From assembly GCA_024742485.1 (NCBI GenBank), contig JANSYK010000002.1, positions 620,001-684,000 on the forward strand: a DNA stretch of 64,000 bases, read 5' to 3'. Below are positions 1 to 9,105 of this stretch, one piece after another (within the stretch, counting starts at the first letter, position 1; each line of letters opens with the position of its first letter). The translations under genes and the position numbers were made by a program. Below the pieces are notes generated by a model, which saw only the letters and a list, made by a program, of their open reading frames with translations, was not told where the DNA came from and did no database searches. Origin of the DNA: Alphaproteobacteria bacterium. GTDB taxonomy: Bacteria; Pseudomonadota; Alphaproteobacteria; Rhizobiales; Rhizobiaceae.

Positions 1-95
1 GCTCCGTGCAGAGCCTTGGCTATTCCCCAGGCAAGGGAGTGATCATTGGCAACGCCCATGATCAGGCCGCGCTTGCCCTTCATCAATTCACCCAT
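1..95 (-). CDS. fabI: Enoyl-ACP reductase FabI, N-terminal part (runs off left edge)
   Basis: NADH-dependent enoyl-[acyl-carrier-protein] reductase, which reduces the trans-2-enoyl-ACP at the end of each type II fatty acid elongation cycle. Only about 31 codons are present. They read MGELMKGKRGLIMGVAND and then HSLAWGIAKAL, the FabI N-terminus with its Rossmann-type nucleotide-binding start. The ATG at 95 lies 8 bp after the fabB stop and has AGGA just upstream; an in-frame ATG at 83 is a less likely start. It is the third gene of a fabA-fabB-fabI operon. The catalytic Tyr and Lys would lie outside the window. Confidence 0.9.
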   Translation of the reverse strand, partial: MGELMKGKRGLIMGVANDHSLAWGIAKALHG

Positions 96-103
96 TGGTC
101 CTA

Positions 104-1324
104 TTACCCCTCATACCGGCGGAACACGAGCGTGGCGTTCGTTCCGCCGAACCCGAACGAATTCGACAATACCGTGTCGATTTTTGCATCATCAATTCGT
201 TGCCGGACGATTGGGACACCTTCGAACTCCGGATCGACATCATTGATGTGAGCGCTTTCCCCGATAAAGCGCTTGTTCATCATCAACAGGGAATAGATGG
301 ATTCCTGCACACCCGTCGCACCGAGGGAGTGGCCCGTCAGCGACTTTGTCGATGCGACATGGGGAATGGCGTCGCCGAACACTTCCCGGATCGCTCCGAT
401 CTCCCGGCTGTCTCCAACCGGTGTCGATGTTCCATGGGTGTTGATGTAGTCGATGGGTTCCTCGATGCCCGACAATGCCAGGCGCATACAGCGCACGGCA
501 CCCTCTCCGGACGGTTGCACCATGTCATAGCCATCCGACGTCGCGCCGTAGCCGATCACTTCGCCATAAATTGTCGCACCGCGTGCCTTTGCATGCTCCA
601 GTTCTTCGAGCACCAGAACACCCGCGCCACCGGCAATGACGAATCCGTCGCGACTGACGTCATAGGCCCTGGAGGCAGTCGATGCGGAGTCATTGTACTT
701 CGATGACATCGCACCCATGGCGTCGAACAGGTTGGACATGGTCCAGTCGAGATCTTCGTGTCCGCCGGCAAAGACAACGTCCTGCTTGCCCATCTGAATC
801 AGCTCGTAGCCATTGCCGATACAATGGGCCGAGGTCGAGCAGGCGGACGATATGGAGTAATTGACGCCATGGATCTTGAACCAGGTTGCAAGAGTTGCCG
901 AAGCCGTCGACGACATGGCCTTTGGAACCGCAAACGGCCCGATGCGCCGGGGGCTTCCCTTTTCCCGTGTGGTATCGGCGGCATCGACGATCGTGCGCGT
1001 TGATGGGCCGCCCGATCCCATGACGATACCGGTCCGCTCATTTGAGATATCGCTTTCCTCGAGGCCTGAATCAGCAATTGCCTGCTGCATGGCGACATGG
1101 TTCCAGGCGCCGCCCTTGCTGAGAAACCGCATGGCGCGCCGGTCGACCATATCCGTCGGATCAAGCGTCGGTGCGCCCCAGACCTGGCAGCGGAATCCGT
1201 GTTCGGCGAACTCTTCGGAGAACGAAATGCCCGATTTCGCTTCTCGCAGCGATTCCGTGACCTCCTGCGTATCATTGCCAATGGAAGACACGATCCCCAT
1301 TCCGGTGACGACAACACGTTTCAT
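104..1324 (-). CDS. fabB: Beta-ketoacyl-ACP synthase I (FabB)
   Basis: Condensing enzyme that extends acyl-ACP with malonyl-ACP; the FabB type is needed to elongate the cis-3-decenoyl intermediate made by FabA, so it belongs to unsaturated fatty acid synthesis. The 406-residue length is usual for the family. The thiolase-fold catalytic triad is visible: nucleophilic Cys162 in SSACSTSAH, a His in [12 protein letters not shown] and a second His in [13 protein letters not shown] Gly-rich C-terminus ([14 protein letters not shown]) is also typical. The ATG at 1324 has AAAGGAAA upstream. It sits between fabA (77-bp gap) and fabI (8-bp gap), consistent with one transcript reading leftward. Confidence 0.95.
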   Translation of the reverse strand: MKRVVVTGMGIVSSIGNDTQEVTESLREAKSGISFSEEFAEHGFRCQVWGAPTLDPTDMVDRRAMRFLSKGGAWNHVAMQQAIADSGLEESDISNERTGIVMGSGGPSTRTIVDAADTTREKGSPRRIGPFAVPKAMSSTASATLATWFKIHGVNYSISSACSTSAHCIGNGYELIQMGKQDVVFAGGHEDLDWTMSNLFDAMGAMSSKYNDSASTASRAYDVSRDGFVIAGGAGVLVLEELEHAKARGATIYGEVIGYGATSDGYDMVQPSGEGAVRCMRLALSGIEEPIDYINTHGTSTPVGDSREIGAIREVFGDAIPHVASTKSLTGHSLGATGVQESIYSLLMMNKRFIGESAHINDVDPEFEGVPIVRQRIDDAKIDTVLSNSFGFGGTNATLVFRRYEG

Positions 1325-1401
1325 GCGGTTTCCTTTCCACAGGGAGTGTGGTTTTTGCGTGCCATTCGGATGACACCATGCGGCCGGTCAGTCAAATGGA
1401 A

Positions 1402-1914
1402 TTACGATTTTTCCTGAAACAGGCCGACCCGCAAATCACTCGCCTTATAAGCCGGTTCACCATCGGCGGTTGCCCAGCCATCTCCGGTTCCAAGCACCAG
1501 CCGTCCGCGCATGACGCGCTTGAAATCCACGCCGAATTCGACAAGCTTCGTGTCAGGCGTGACCATCCCGGTCAGCCTGATTTCACCGCAGGAGATCGCG
1601 CGGCCCTTCCCGGGCTCGCCCAGCCAGCCCAGATAAAAGCCGGTCAATTGCCAAAGCGCGTCCAGGCCCAGACATCCCGGCATCACCGGATCGCCTTCGA
1701 AATGGCAGGCGAAAAACCAGGTGTCGGGCGTCACGTCAAACTCGGCACGGATATGACCTTTGCCATATTCGCCGCCGGTTTCGGATACTTCGGTGATCCG
1801 ATGGAACATGAGCATCGGAGGAAGCGGGAGTTGCGCATTGCCCGGTCCGAACATTTCGCCGCGACCGCAGGTCAAGATGTCCTCATAGCTGAAGCTAGAC
1901 TGCCTGGTATTCAT
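1402..1914 (-). CDS. fabA: 3-hydroxydecanoyl-ACP dehydratase/isomerase (FabA)
   Basis: Bifunctional dehydratase/isomerase that dehydrates 3-hydroxydecanoyl-ACP and isomerises trans-2- to cis-3-decenoyl-ACP, the branch point to anaerobic-type unsaturated fatty acids. It has 170 residues, the normal size. The hot-dog fold active site is intact: His71 in [14 protein letters not shown] and Asp85 in [10 protein letters not shown]. The ATG at 1914 is preferred over the TTG directly before it. It is the first gene of fabA-fabB-fabI and is divergent from irr, a conserved neighbourhood in Hyphomicrobiales. The roughly 255-bp divergent spacer must hold promoters for both directions, but I could not assign -10/-35 boxes. 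Confidence 0.95.
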   Translation of the reverse strand: MNTRQSSFSYEDILTCGRGEMFGPGNAQLPLPPMLMFHRITEVSETGGEYGKGHIRAEFDVTPDTWFFACHFEGDPVMPGCLGLDALWQLTGFYLGWLGEPGKGRAISCGEIRLTGMVTPDTKLVEFGVDFKRVMRGRLVLGTGDGWATADGEPAYKASDLRVGLFQEKS

Positions 1915-2170
1915 CAATAAAAAAAACTCCCGAAAACGATGCGCCGCCAGCGCTGGTGCGGGCAGACAGTAGCACAGCTTGTTTGGTGCCGAAAAGCACC
2001 CGCTTTAAATATGAGTTTGGACGCTGCGTTACAATATGGCACTGCCGAAACCACAACGTATTCGTGGCATTGCGGGCAAATAGGACAATCAAACTCCACT
2101 ATTGAAACATACCCGATCAGCGGATATATAGGGACAAATGCCATTTCCGGATTGTCAATCAAGAAAAGCC

Positions 2171-2608
2171 ATGCACAGCAATACAGAACAAAAACCCTGC
2201 CCGACGCGCGATGCCGGAAACCGGCTGCGTGCGGCAGGTTTGCGCCCCACCCGGCAAAGGGTCGCCCTTGCGGGGCTTCTGTTTTCCAAGGGAGACAGGC
2301 ATCTGACGGCGGAAGAACTGCATGGCGAAGCCGTCATTGCCAATGTGCCCGTATCGCTGGCCACGGTCTATAATACGCTGCACCAGTTTACCGATGCGGG
2401 AATGTTGCGGGTATTGGCGATCGAATCGTCGAAAACCTATTTTGATACCAATGTTTCCGATCACCAGCACTTCTATCTGGAAGGCGAAAACAAGGTGATG
2501 GACATTCCCGATGGCGACATGTCGGTCAATGGCTTGCCGCAATTGCCCGAGGGCATGGAAATCGCCCATATCGACGTCGTCATTCGTCTGCGGCGCAAAC
2601 GAAGCTGA
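2171..2608 (+). CDS. irr: Iron response regulator Irr (Fur family)
   Basis: Fur-superfamily transcriptional regulator that in Hyphomicrobiales controls haem synthesis and iron uptake in response to haem availability. The 145-residue protein has the winged-helix region (LRAAGLRPTRQRVALAGLLF, then VSLATVYNTLHQFTDAGML) and the dimer/metal domain with SKTYFDTNVSDHQHFYLEGE, the Irr-type His cluster. The ATG at 2171 is chosen because it gives the usual short N-terminus; an in-frame ATG at 2138 would add 11 residues without family support. A Cys-Pro dipeptide near residue 10 (KPCPTRD) resembles the haem-regulatory motif of some Irr proteins. Divergent from fabA. Confidence 0.88.
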   Translation: MHSNTEQKPCPTRDAGNRLRAAGLRPTRQRVALAGLLFSKGDRHLTAEELHGEAVIANVPVSLATVYNTLHQFTDAGMLRVLAIESSKTYFDTNVSDHQHFYLEGENKVMDIPDGDMSVNGLPQLPEGMEIAHIDVVIRLRRKRS

Positions 2609-2882
2609 ACGGGTCAATCACCTGTCTTTGCTGGCTGCCGCAGTTGGGTTGGTCATGCGGCCTTTCCGATAATCCCTGATCTTGCCGCGAATAATCGCCT
2701 TGCATCACGGTACCCGGACAACCGGTCATTTTAGGCAATAGGTTGGCAAATCCGATCGGAAACCGGTGACAGGACGACCTGACGCAAGGCTTGCGGCTTG
2801 CATGGCCAGGCCGGCTTTGCTGCTGGAAATGGTGACAGCGAACAGTCGGGCTCATGACTGAGCTGTCCTTTGTCGGTCTCCT

Positions 2883-3605
2883 ATGCAATCAAGGGTGAGA
2901 GAGCCAATCGGAACCGGCCGCATGCAGAACACGTCCGAACGAAAATCCATACTCATGATCGGAGCGACCGGCGCCGTGGGCGGACAGGTGGTGCAGGTTC
3001 TTGTTCAGATGCCGTCCGTCGAGCGCATCACACTGTTGGGCCGAAATCCGCTGACGCATCCGGACAGTGAAAAGATCGAACAACACATTGTCGATGTCCT
3101 CAATCCCGTGACCTACAAACAATTTGCGACCGGCCACTCGACGGCAATATGCACGCTGGGTGTCGGCCAGCCTTCAAAGGTGACGAAAGAGGATTTTCTG
3201 AAAGTTGACCGGGATGCGGTCCTGGATTTTGCCGCAGTATGCAAGAAGGCCGGCATCGGCCATTTCCAGCTATTGAGCTCTGTGGGTGCCGATCCGGCAT
3301 CAGCAGCCTATTATCTGCGCGGCAAGGGAGAGCTGGAGCAGGGCCTGAAGGATCTGAAATTTGATCGTCTCAGCCTGTTCCACCCATCCATGATCCTGAC
3401 CCCGAAAAACAGATATGGCCCCCTGCAGGGCCTGACCCTGGTGGTCTGGCCGTGGCTCAAGCCACTTCTTTCGGGGCCCCTGCGTAAATTCAGAGGCATC
3501 AGCGTCGATCGTCTGGGCCGCGCCATGGCCCTGAACACGGACCGAACCCAGACCGGCGTGGAAGTTCTGGAGTGGGACGATTTCAACACCATAAATAACG
3601 GCTGA
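2883..3605 (+). CDS. NAD(P)-binding Rossmann protein (NmrA/TIP30-like)
   Basis: Probable atypical short-chain dehydrogenase-type oxidoreductase or NAD(P)H-sensing protein of the NmrA/HTATIP2-like group; the substrate is unknown. The nucleotide-binding motif is ILMIGATGAVGGQVVQVLV near the N-terminus, followed by a strand ending LLGRNPL that would bind the adenosine ribose. The region HFQLLSSVGADPASAAYYLRG carries the Ser and the Tyr-x-x-x-Lys-like segment (YYLRGKGE). An ATG at 2922 (MQNTSERKS) is an equally plausible start because neither site has a strong ribosome-binding site. It stands alone: the next gene on the right is 249 bp away. Confidence 0.7.
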   Translation: MQSRVREPIGTGRMQNTSERKSILMIGATGAVGGQVVQVLVQMPSVERITLLGRNPLTHPDSEKIEQHIVDVLNPVTYKQFATGHSTAICTLGVGQPSKVTKEDFLKVDRDAVLDFAAVCKKAGIGHFQLLSSVGADPASAAYYLRGKGELEQGLKDLKFDRLSLFHPSMILTPKNRYGPLQGLTLVVWPWLKPLLSGPLRKFRGISVDRLGRAMALNTDRTQTGVEVLEWDDFNTINNG

Positions 3606-3854
3606 AAGACCAGCGGCAACCAATTCCTGCCTTTCGGCGTTTTTGACACGATCCCAAGTGATGCCGGGCCGACTGCCAATTGCAGATGGCAGAGTGGGCG
3701 TTTGCAGCTGAAGAGCGATAGAACCAATCACAATCCCGGCGCCGACAGTTGATTTCACTGCGATGAGGAGCGCCTGTTTGCGATCCATAGTCACTCATCT
3801 TGACACTACGCAATTGAGAATTATACGGTGTATAAAAAATTTGGAGAAAGTGAT

Positions 3855-4406
3855 GTGACGACCGGGCATGTCTTCATGGCGATGAGCATTGACGGGTTTG
3901 TTGCCCGCCAAGATCACCGCCTCGATTGGCTGATGAAACAGAAAACCGAGGGCGAGGATCACGGGTACGATGAGTTCATGGCCAGTGTTGACGGTCTGAT
4001 CATGGGGAGCGGATCGTTTCGCAATGTGCTGACATTCGGCGACTGGCCCTATCGAAAGCCGGTCATCGTCATGAGCCGGTCTTTGACGACAGGTGATATC
4101 CCCCTGGACGTGCGCGACAAGGTCAGCATCACACCGCTGGATCCAGGCGGTGTTATGGCCTCCCTTGCAAAAAAGGGTTGGAGGCGGGCCTATGTGGACG
4201 GTGGGCTTGTTGTTCAGTCCTTCCTTCGGGCCGGTCTTGTCGGCGATATGACCATTACCCTGATCCCGATCCTGATCGGAAGCGGGCGCCGACTGTTCGG
4301 ACAACTCGATCGCGACATCGACCTTGAACTGCTCGCCTCGAAATCCTTTCCATCCGGTCTCGTCCAGACCCGCTACAGGATCCGGCAGGAGCAACAACAG
4401 GGATGA
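3855..4406 (+). CDS. Dihydrofolate reductase-family (RibD C-terminal-like) protein
   Basis: Small NADPH-dependent reductase of the DHFR/RibD-C fold, 183 residues; substrate unknown. Recognised by the N-terminal strand GHVFMAMSIDGFVAR, the GLIMGSGSFRNVL cofactor segment, KPVIVMSRS, and the C-terminal RRAYVDGGLVVQSFLRAGL followed by LIPILIGSGRRLF, which is the family signature. The GTG at 3855 is chosen over an upstream in-frame GTG (3828) because TTGGAGAAAG ends 4 bp before it, with GGAG 8 nt away. The last codon overlaps the following TetR gene by ATGA, so the two are probably co-translated and the regulator may control this enzyme. Confidence 0.82.
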   Translation: MTTGHVFMAMSIDGFVARQDHRLDWLMKQKTEGEDHGYDEFMASVDGLIMGSGSFRNVLTFGDWPYRKPVIVMSRSLTTGDIPLDVRDKVSITPLDPGGVMASLAKKGWRRAYVDGGLVVQSFLRAGLVGDMTITLIPILIGSGRRLFGQLDRDIDLELLASKSFPSGLVQTRYRIRQEQQQG

Positions 4407-4972
4407 CCGCCGGCCGCCCGCCAAAAAGCGACAGCACCCTTTCGAAAGACCGTATTCTTGCCACGGCGCTTGCGGTTCTGGACGAGGGTGGCCAGGAGGC
4501 GCTTTCCTTCCGCATTTTGGCGAAGCGGCTGGGTGTCACACCCATGGCAATCGCCCACCATGTCGGTTCGCGACACCAGATGCTGACCGGACTGATCGCC
4601 CAGGTCTATGATGGTATCGCTGTCCCGCCAGAGGGAGATGTCGCACCGGAGGCCTGTGTGCGGTTGATGCTGGAGCGCTATTGCGGTCGCGTGGTGGCGC
4701 ATCCTCAAATTGCGCAGCTGATTTTCGCCGATCAGTCTCTTTTCGCGGGCCATGTGGTGGCGCTCACGGATGTAGTCAGAACAAACATCGCAGCCCTGGT
4801 GTCTGATCCACAGGAGGTTGACCTGCTTGTCGATCTCATTGTCGACTACACCCATGGATTCGCGATTTCGGCGGCGGCAAATCACACGGTGAACGCCCAA
4901 ACTCCGAACGCCGATGATTATCTTCGCGGACTGGACTGGATATTGGTGCGATTGCAGGCGCCGACTGTTTAG
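4403..4972 (+). CDS. TetR-family transcriptional regulator
   Basis: One-component repressor of 189 residues. The N-terminal helix-turn-helix is clear: RILATALAVLDEGGQEALSF, then RILAKRLGVTPMAIAHHVGS (residues about 15-60). The C-terminal ligand domain has no recognised match, so the inducer is unknown. It overlaps the preceding DHFR-family gene by 4 bp, making that enzyme the likeliest target. Its TAG stop codon (4970-4972) is also the first three bases of a dispersed 103-bp repeat, so the present C-terminus (RLQAPTV) may have been set by insertion of that element. Confidence 0.88.
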   Translation: MTAGRPPKSDSTLSKDRILATALAVLDEGGQEALSFRILAKRLGVTPMAIAHHVGSRHQMLTGLIAQVYDGIAVPPEGDVAPEACVRLMLERYCGRVVAHPQIAQLIFADQSLFAGHVVALTDVVRTNIAALVSDPQEVDLLVDLIVDYTHGFAISAAANHTVNAQTPNADDYLRGLDWILVRLQAPTV

Positions 4973-5072
4973 ACCGTTTCACGTTTTGTCGGAAACGGAA
5001 CAACGGTGTCGGCCTTTGATTTTGTTGATGCATTCAGGTTTTGCTGATTCCGTCAAAACCTGAATTGCACTA
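4970..5072 (+). repeat. Dispersed two-hairpin element, copy A (complete)
   Basis: A 103-bp reference copy running from TAGACCGTTTC to GAATTGCACTA. Hairpin 1 pairs CCGTTTC (4974-4980) with GAAACGG (4992-4998). Hairpin 2 pairs TTCAGGTTTTG (5033-5043) with CAAAACCTGAA (5054-5064), a perfect 11-bp stem. It fills the whole gap between the convergent TetR gene and rmuC. The TAG at its left end stops the TetR gene, and the TAG read from its right end on the minus strand stops rmuC. Related copies lie near 14.3, 19.1, 32.4, 48.8 and 60.9 kb. Confidence 0.9.
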
Positions 5073-6335
5073 GCCACCCTTGCTGGCGTGCAACTTCAGG
5101 GGGCCGGTATGATCCGGGACAGAAACGATCCTCTGATCGTCTCCGGTCTCTTTCCCGGTCTCGGGCAAACTTGAGTCCGGTGCCTCGATTTCCAGCGCCT
5201 CGATGCGTGCGCCGCGCTTCGTCACCTTGTCGGTGGATGTCAGGATCTGGTCGATGTCACGTTGAGCCTGTCCGAAATGGGATTGCAGCTTGCGGACCCG
5301 GTCGTCCAGTCGAACGACGTCCTCGACCAGCCGCACCACTTCACCTTGAATGAGATGCGCCTGTTCGCGCATGCGCGCATCTTTCAGAACCGCCTGGATG
5401 ACCTGCACCGACAGCATCAGCAGCGATGGCGAGACGATCACCACCCTGGCGCGATGGGCTTTCTGTACCAGGGCTTCGAAGTTCTCGTGGATCTCGGCAA
5501 AAATGGATTCCGACGGCACGAACATGAAGGCCGTTTCCTGGGTTTCGCCACGCAGCAGATATTTGTCCGAAATGTCCTTGATATGGACCTCGATGTCCCG
5601 CTTGAATTGCTGGGTCACCCGCTTGGCGACCTCGTCTCCTTCCGCATCGCGAATGGCGTTCCATGCCTCCAGGGGAAATTTCGCGTCAATCACCAGGGCC
5701 GGTGCATCATTTGGCATATAGACCACGCAATCGGGCCGGCTTCCGTTGGAAAGGGTTGGTTGGAAGGCATAGGCGTTGGACGGCAACCCGTCTGCAATCA
5801 CCGCCTCCATCCGCGCCTGCCCGAAGGCGCCGCGCGTCTGCTTGTTCGACAGGATGGCCTGAAGGCCGACGACATCCTTTGCCAGCGCCTGAATGTTGTT
5901 TTGCGCCGTATCGATCACGGCCAACCGTTCCTGCAGGCGCGCCAGGTTCTCCTGTGTCGCCTTGGTCTGTTCGCTCAGCGTCGTGCCAAGCCGCTGGCTC
6001 ATGCCGTCGAGGCGCTCATTGATCGTTTTGTTGATTTCACCCTGACGCGATCCGAACACCTCGGCAATCGTCGCCATCCGTCCCTGCATTTCGGCCTGCG
6101 AACTCAACACTTCGGAAAACCGGGCCTCCATGTCCCGGCTGCGCTGCGCGATCTGTTCTTCAGCTTCCATCGCGGCTGCCGTGCGCTTTGCGGTGCTGCG
6201 GCGCGCAACAACAACGCTGGCGGCGACGACAAGACACAGCAATCCGGCCACACCCGCCAGCAGGCCGCCAAGGGTCACCACGGTCTGGCCGACCTGCGCC
6301 ACCGGCAGGTCAAGAGAGAGCTGTACAGGATCCAT
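5070..6335 (-). CDS. rmuC: DNA recombination protein RmuC
   Basis: RmuC limits recombination at inverted repeats; it carries a PD-(D/E)XK-like nuclease fold and is membrane anchored. The protein has 421 residues: one N-terminal membrane helix (about residues 17-43), a long coiled-coil segment rich in Glu, Gln and Arg (about 50-170), then the RmuC core with RPDCVVYMPNDAPALVIDAKFPLE (the D...DAK nuclease-like residues) and KDISDKYLLRGETQETAFMF split across residues of the core. It is divergent from def by about 100 bp. Its TAG stop lies in the right end of the dispersed repeat copy A, so its C-terminus (HASKGG) may be shifted relative to relatives. Confidence 0.92.
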   Translation of the reverse strand: MDPVQLSLDLPVAQVGQTVVTLGGLLAGVAGLLCLVVAASVVVARRSTAKRTAAAMEAEEQIAQRSRDMEARFSEVLSSQAEMQGRMATIAEVFGSRQGEINKTINERLDGMSQRLGTTLSEQTKATQENLARLQERLAVIDTAQNNIQALAKDVVGLQAILSNKQTRGAFGQARMEAVIADGLPSNAYAFQPTLSNGSRPDCVVYMPNDAPALVIDAKFPLEAWNAIRDAEGDEVAKRVTQQFKRDIEVHIKDISDKYLLRGETQETAFMFVPSESIFAEIHENFEALVQKAHRARVVIVSPSLLMLSVQVIQAVLKDARMREQAHLIQGEVVRLVEDVVRLDDRVRKLQSHFGQAQRDIDQILTSTDKVTKRGARIEALEIEAPDSSLPETGKETGDDQRIVSVPDHTGPLKLHASKGG

Positions 6336-6436
6336 CCGCCAAGCTTATCTGATTCTTCGATTTATTCCAGATCAAAACAGGAACATACAGCAGCGGATCA
6401 ATTGACCTGCCGGGTCTGAATGCTTAATTGCATGCC

Positions 6437-6961
6437 ATGACGATAAAACCGCTTGTTCTTCTGCCCGATCCCGTTTTGCGCAAGAAATCCGATCCGCTGG
6501 AACGGGTCGATGACGAGATTCGCGCTCTGGCCGATGACATGCTGGAAACCATGTATGACGCGCCCGGTATCGGGTTGGCGGCCATTCAGATCGGCATCCC
6601 GCATCGCATGCTGGTGATCGACTGCTCCAAGGAAGACGAAGACAAGGCGCCGATTGTTTTCATCAACCCGGAAATTGTCGATAGTTCCGACGAACGAGCC
6701 GTCTATGAAGAAGGCTGCCTGTCGATTCCCGATTATTATGCCGAAGTCGAGCGACCGGCAGAGGTCAAGGTGGAATTCATTGACCGGGACGGCAAGGCAC
6801 AGCAGATCGAGGCCGACGGATTGCTGGCAACATGCCTGCAGCACGAGATCGATCATTTGAACGGCGTGCTGTTCATCGACCACATTTCGAAGCTGAAACG
6901 CGATATGGTGGTCAAGAAATTCACCAAACTGGCCAAAGCCCGTAATTCGGAGCGGCTTTAG
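6437..6961 (+). CDS. def: Peptide deformylase
   Basis: Metallo-hydrolase that removes the N-formyl group from nascent proteins in the cytoplasm. All three signature motifs are present in a 174-residue protein: [17 protein letters not shown] (metal Cys) and QHEIDHLNG (two metal His and the catalytic Glu). The ATG at 6437 ([12 protein letters not shown]) matches the family start; a TTG three codons upstream is unlikely. It leads the def-fmt-truA operon with 33 bp to fmt, a common arrangement because Fmt adds the formyl group that Def removes. Confidence 0.96.
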   Translation: MTIKPLVLLPDPVLRKKSDPLERVDDEIRALADDMLETMYDAPGIGLAAIQIGIPHRMLVIDCSKEDEDKAPIVFINPEIVDSSDERAVYEEGCLSIPDYYAEVERPAEVKVEFIDRDGKAQQIEADGLLATCLQHEIDHLNGVLFIDHISKLKRDMVVKKFTKLAKARNSERL

Positions 6962-6994
6962 GCCATCACCGAACCGCCGTTCCGGAGAGAGCCT

Positions 6995-7924
6995 GTGCGC
7001 ATCATTTTCATGGGAACGCCCGATTTTGCGGTTCCGACCCTGGCTGCCCTGGCCGGTTTCGGACACGACATCGTTGCGGTCTATACCCAGCCACCCCGTC
7101 CGGCCGGTCGGCGCGGGCTCGAAATCATCAAGTCGCCGGTTCATCAGCAGGCCGAAATCCTCGGATTTCCCATCCGCACACCCCATTCGCTCAAGGATAA
7201 GGAGGAGCAGGAGGCCTTTCGCGCGCTCGACGCTGACGTTGCCGTTGTGGTCGCCTATGGCCAGCTTCTGCCTGAGGCCATTTTGAGCGGCACGCGGCTT
7301 GGCTGTTACAACGGACATGCGTCATTGTTGCCCCGCTGGCGCGGTGCGGCGCCGATCCAGCGAGCCATCATGGCCGGTGATACCGAGACCGGGATCATGG
7401 TGATGAAGATGGATGCCGGGCTGGATACCGGTCCAATTGCCATGGAAGAGCGCGTTGCGATCGACCCCGACATGACCGCCGGTGAGCTGCATGACCGGCT
7501 GATGGTGATTGGCGGAGACCTCATGCAGCGTGCCATGGCCGCCCTGCAGCGCGATTCCCTGAGCCTGACGCCGCAACCCTCCGAAGGGGTGGCCTACGCG
7601 TCGAAAATCAGCAAGGCGGAGACCCGGATCGACTTTACCCGCCCGGCTGCCGAGGTTCACAACCATATCAGGGGGCTATCACCCTTTCCCGGCGCCTGGT
7701 GCGAAATGACGTTCAATGGCAAGGCCGAGCGGGTCAAGATCCTTAGATCCCGGAAGAGTGATGGGCAGGGTTCGCCCGGGACGGTTCTGGACGATCGGCT
7801 TTGCATCGCCTGCGCCACGGGCAGCGTTGATCTGCTGCACTTGCAGAAGGCCGGGGGCAAGGCGCTTGCGGTCGATGAATTTCTGCGCGGTAATCCGATC
7901 GGGCCCGGGTCGGTTCTGTCCTGA
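6995..7924 (+). CDS. fmt: Methionyl-tRNA formyltransferase
   Basis: Transfers a formyl group from 10-formyltetrahydrofolate to initiator Met-tRNA. The 309-residue protein has the Rossmann-type catalytic domain: [14 protein letters not shown] at the N-terminus, [11 protein letters not shown], the [20 protein letters not shown] motif with the catalytic Asn and His, and [11 protein letters not shown]. The C-terminal OB-like tRNA-binding domain follows from about residue 205. The start is GTG at 6995, with CGGAGAGA 5 nt upstream. Its TGA overlaps the truA ATG at 7924, indicating translational coupling. Confidence 0.96.
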   Translation: MRIIFMGTPDFAVPTLAALAGFGHDIVAVYTQPPRPAGRRGLEIIKSPVHQQAEILGFPIRTPHSLKDKEEQEAFRALDADVAVVVAYGQLLPEAILSGTRLGCYNGHASLLPRWRGAAPIQRAIMAGDTETGIMVMKMDAGLDTGPIAMEERVAIDPDMTAGELHDRLMVIGGDLMQRAMAALQRDSLSLTPQPSEGVAYASKISKAETRIDFTRPAAEVHNHIRGLSPFPGAWCEMTFNGKAERVKILRSRKSDGQGSPGTVLDDRLCIACATGSVDLLHLQKAGGKALAVDEFLRGNPIGPGSVLS

Positions 7925-8682
7925 TGCCACGCTACAAATTGATCATCGAATATGACGGCACGCCCTATGTGGGCTGGCAACGGCAGGACAATGGTCCGTC
8001 CGTTCAGGGGGCGATCGAGGATGCAGGCCGCAAACTGTGCGGCCATGACATTTCGGTCAAGGGTGCCGGGCGCACCGACACCGGTGTGCATGCCTTTGGC
8101 CAGGTTGCCCATGTCGATTTTGAAAAGCCCTGGCCGGCTGACACGGTGCGCGATGCCCTCAACGCGCATCTCGGCAAGGCTGGCGAGCGAATCGTCATTC
8201 TGTATGCGTCAGAAGTCGATGCATCCTTCGATGCGCGATTTTCGGCCCTGCGCCGTCACTATCTTTACCGGATTGTCAATCGCCGCACCCCGTTGGCGCT
8301 GGAACGCAACCGGGCGCTTTGGGTGCCCAAATCACTGGATGCGGATGCCATGGATGCCGCGGCACAAACCCTTGTCGGGCGGCACGATTTCACCACTTTT
8401 CGGTCCGCACAATGCCAGGCCAAAAGTCCGGTGCGCACCCTCGACCGGCTCGATGTCCGACGCAAGGACGAATTGATCGAAATCCACGCTACGGCTCAAT
8501 CCTTTCTCCACAACCAGATCCGGTCCTTTGCCGGAACCTTGCGCATGGTTGGAGAAGGTGCCTGGGCGGTGGGCGATGTCGCCGCGGCACTCGCCGCTGC
8601 CGACCGCTCCCGCTGCGGGCCGGTCGCCATGCCCCAGGGCCTCTACTTCGTGAAAGTTGACTATCCGGAAGAGGACACATGA
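7924..8682 (+). CDS. truA: tRNA pseudouridine(38-40) synthase TruA
   Basis: Isomerises uridines 38-40 in the anticodon arm of many tRNAs. The 252-residue protein has the catalytic motif [17 protein letters not shown] with the essential Asp, preceded by the [12 protein letters not shown] strand, and later [11 protein letters not shown] and [19 protein letters not shown], all TruA signatures. It overlaps fmt by ATGA, and arsC begins one base after its stop, so the four genes def-fmt-truA-arsC probably form one transcript. Confidence 0.96.
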   Translation: MPRYKLIIEYDGTPYVGWQRQDNGPSVQGAIEDAGRKLCGHDISVKGAGRTDTGVHAFGQVAHVDFEKPWPADTVRDALNAHLGKAGERIVILYASEVDASFDARFSALRRHYLYRIVNRRTPLALERNRALWVPKSLDADAMDAAAQTLVGRHDFTTFRSAQCQAKSPVRTLDRLDVRRKDELIEIHATAQSFLHNQIRSFAGTLRMVGEGAWAVGDVAAALAAADRSRCGPVAMPQGLYFVKVDYPEEDT

Positions 8683-8683
8683 A

Positions 8684-9085
8684 ATGACCATTACCATCTA
8701 CCACAATCCCGCCTGCGGAACGTCACGCAACACGCTGGCCATGATCCGGCAATCAGGTGTCGAACCGGACATCATCGAATATCTCAAATCGCCTCCCGGG
8801 AGGGACAGGCTGGTGGAACTTATCGCCGCGATGGACATCCCGGTACGCGATTTGCTGCGCCAGAAGGGCACGCCCTACAACGACCTGGACCTCGGCAGTG
8901 ACCGGTGGACCGACGATCAGCTGATTGACTTCATGGTTGAACATCCGATCCTGATGAACCGCCCGGTGGTTGTCTCCGACAAGGGAACGGTACTGTGCCG
9001 ACCCTCGGAGAAGGTTCTGGAGCTGCTCGACGATGTCGGCACCTTCACCAAGGAGGATGGTGAAGCGGTGACCGGCAACAGGTAA
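8684..9085 (+). CDS. arsC: ArsC-family (glutaredoxin-coupled) arsenate reductase
   Basis: Thioredoxin-fold reductase of the E. coli ArsC type, which forms an arsenylated Cys and is recycled by glutathione/glutaredoxin. The 133-residue protein starts MTITIYHNPACGTSRNTL, where Cys11 is the catalytic residue; later LLRQKGTPYNDL, HPILMNRPVVV and LCRPSEKVLELL carry the three conserved Arg that bind the oxyanion. The ATG at 8684 sits 1 bp after the truA stop. No other arsenic gene (arsB, arsR, arsH) is nearby, so a housekeeping or YffB/Spx-like role is possible; the full arsenate-binding set favours arsenate reductase. Confidence 0.85.
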   Translation: MTITIYHNPACGTSRNTLAMIRQSGVEPDIIEYLKSPPGRDRLVELIAAMDIPVRDLLRQKGTPYNDLDLGSDRWTDDQLIDFMVEHPILMNRPVVVSDKGTVLCRPSEKVLELLDDVGTFTKEDGEAVTGNR

Positions 9086-9105
9086 GGCCGGTTTGCTTCC
9101 AGTAA

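Noticed and set aside
3607-3794. Minus-strand reading frame starting MTMDRKQALLIAVKS with a hydrophobic segment
   Set aside because: It continues antisense through the NAD(P)-binding gene, shows no family signature, and lacks a ribosome-binding site.
8684-9085. Arsenic resistance operon
   Set aside because: Only arsC is present, attached to a tRNA/translation operon; no arsR, arsB or arsH.
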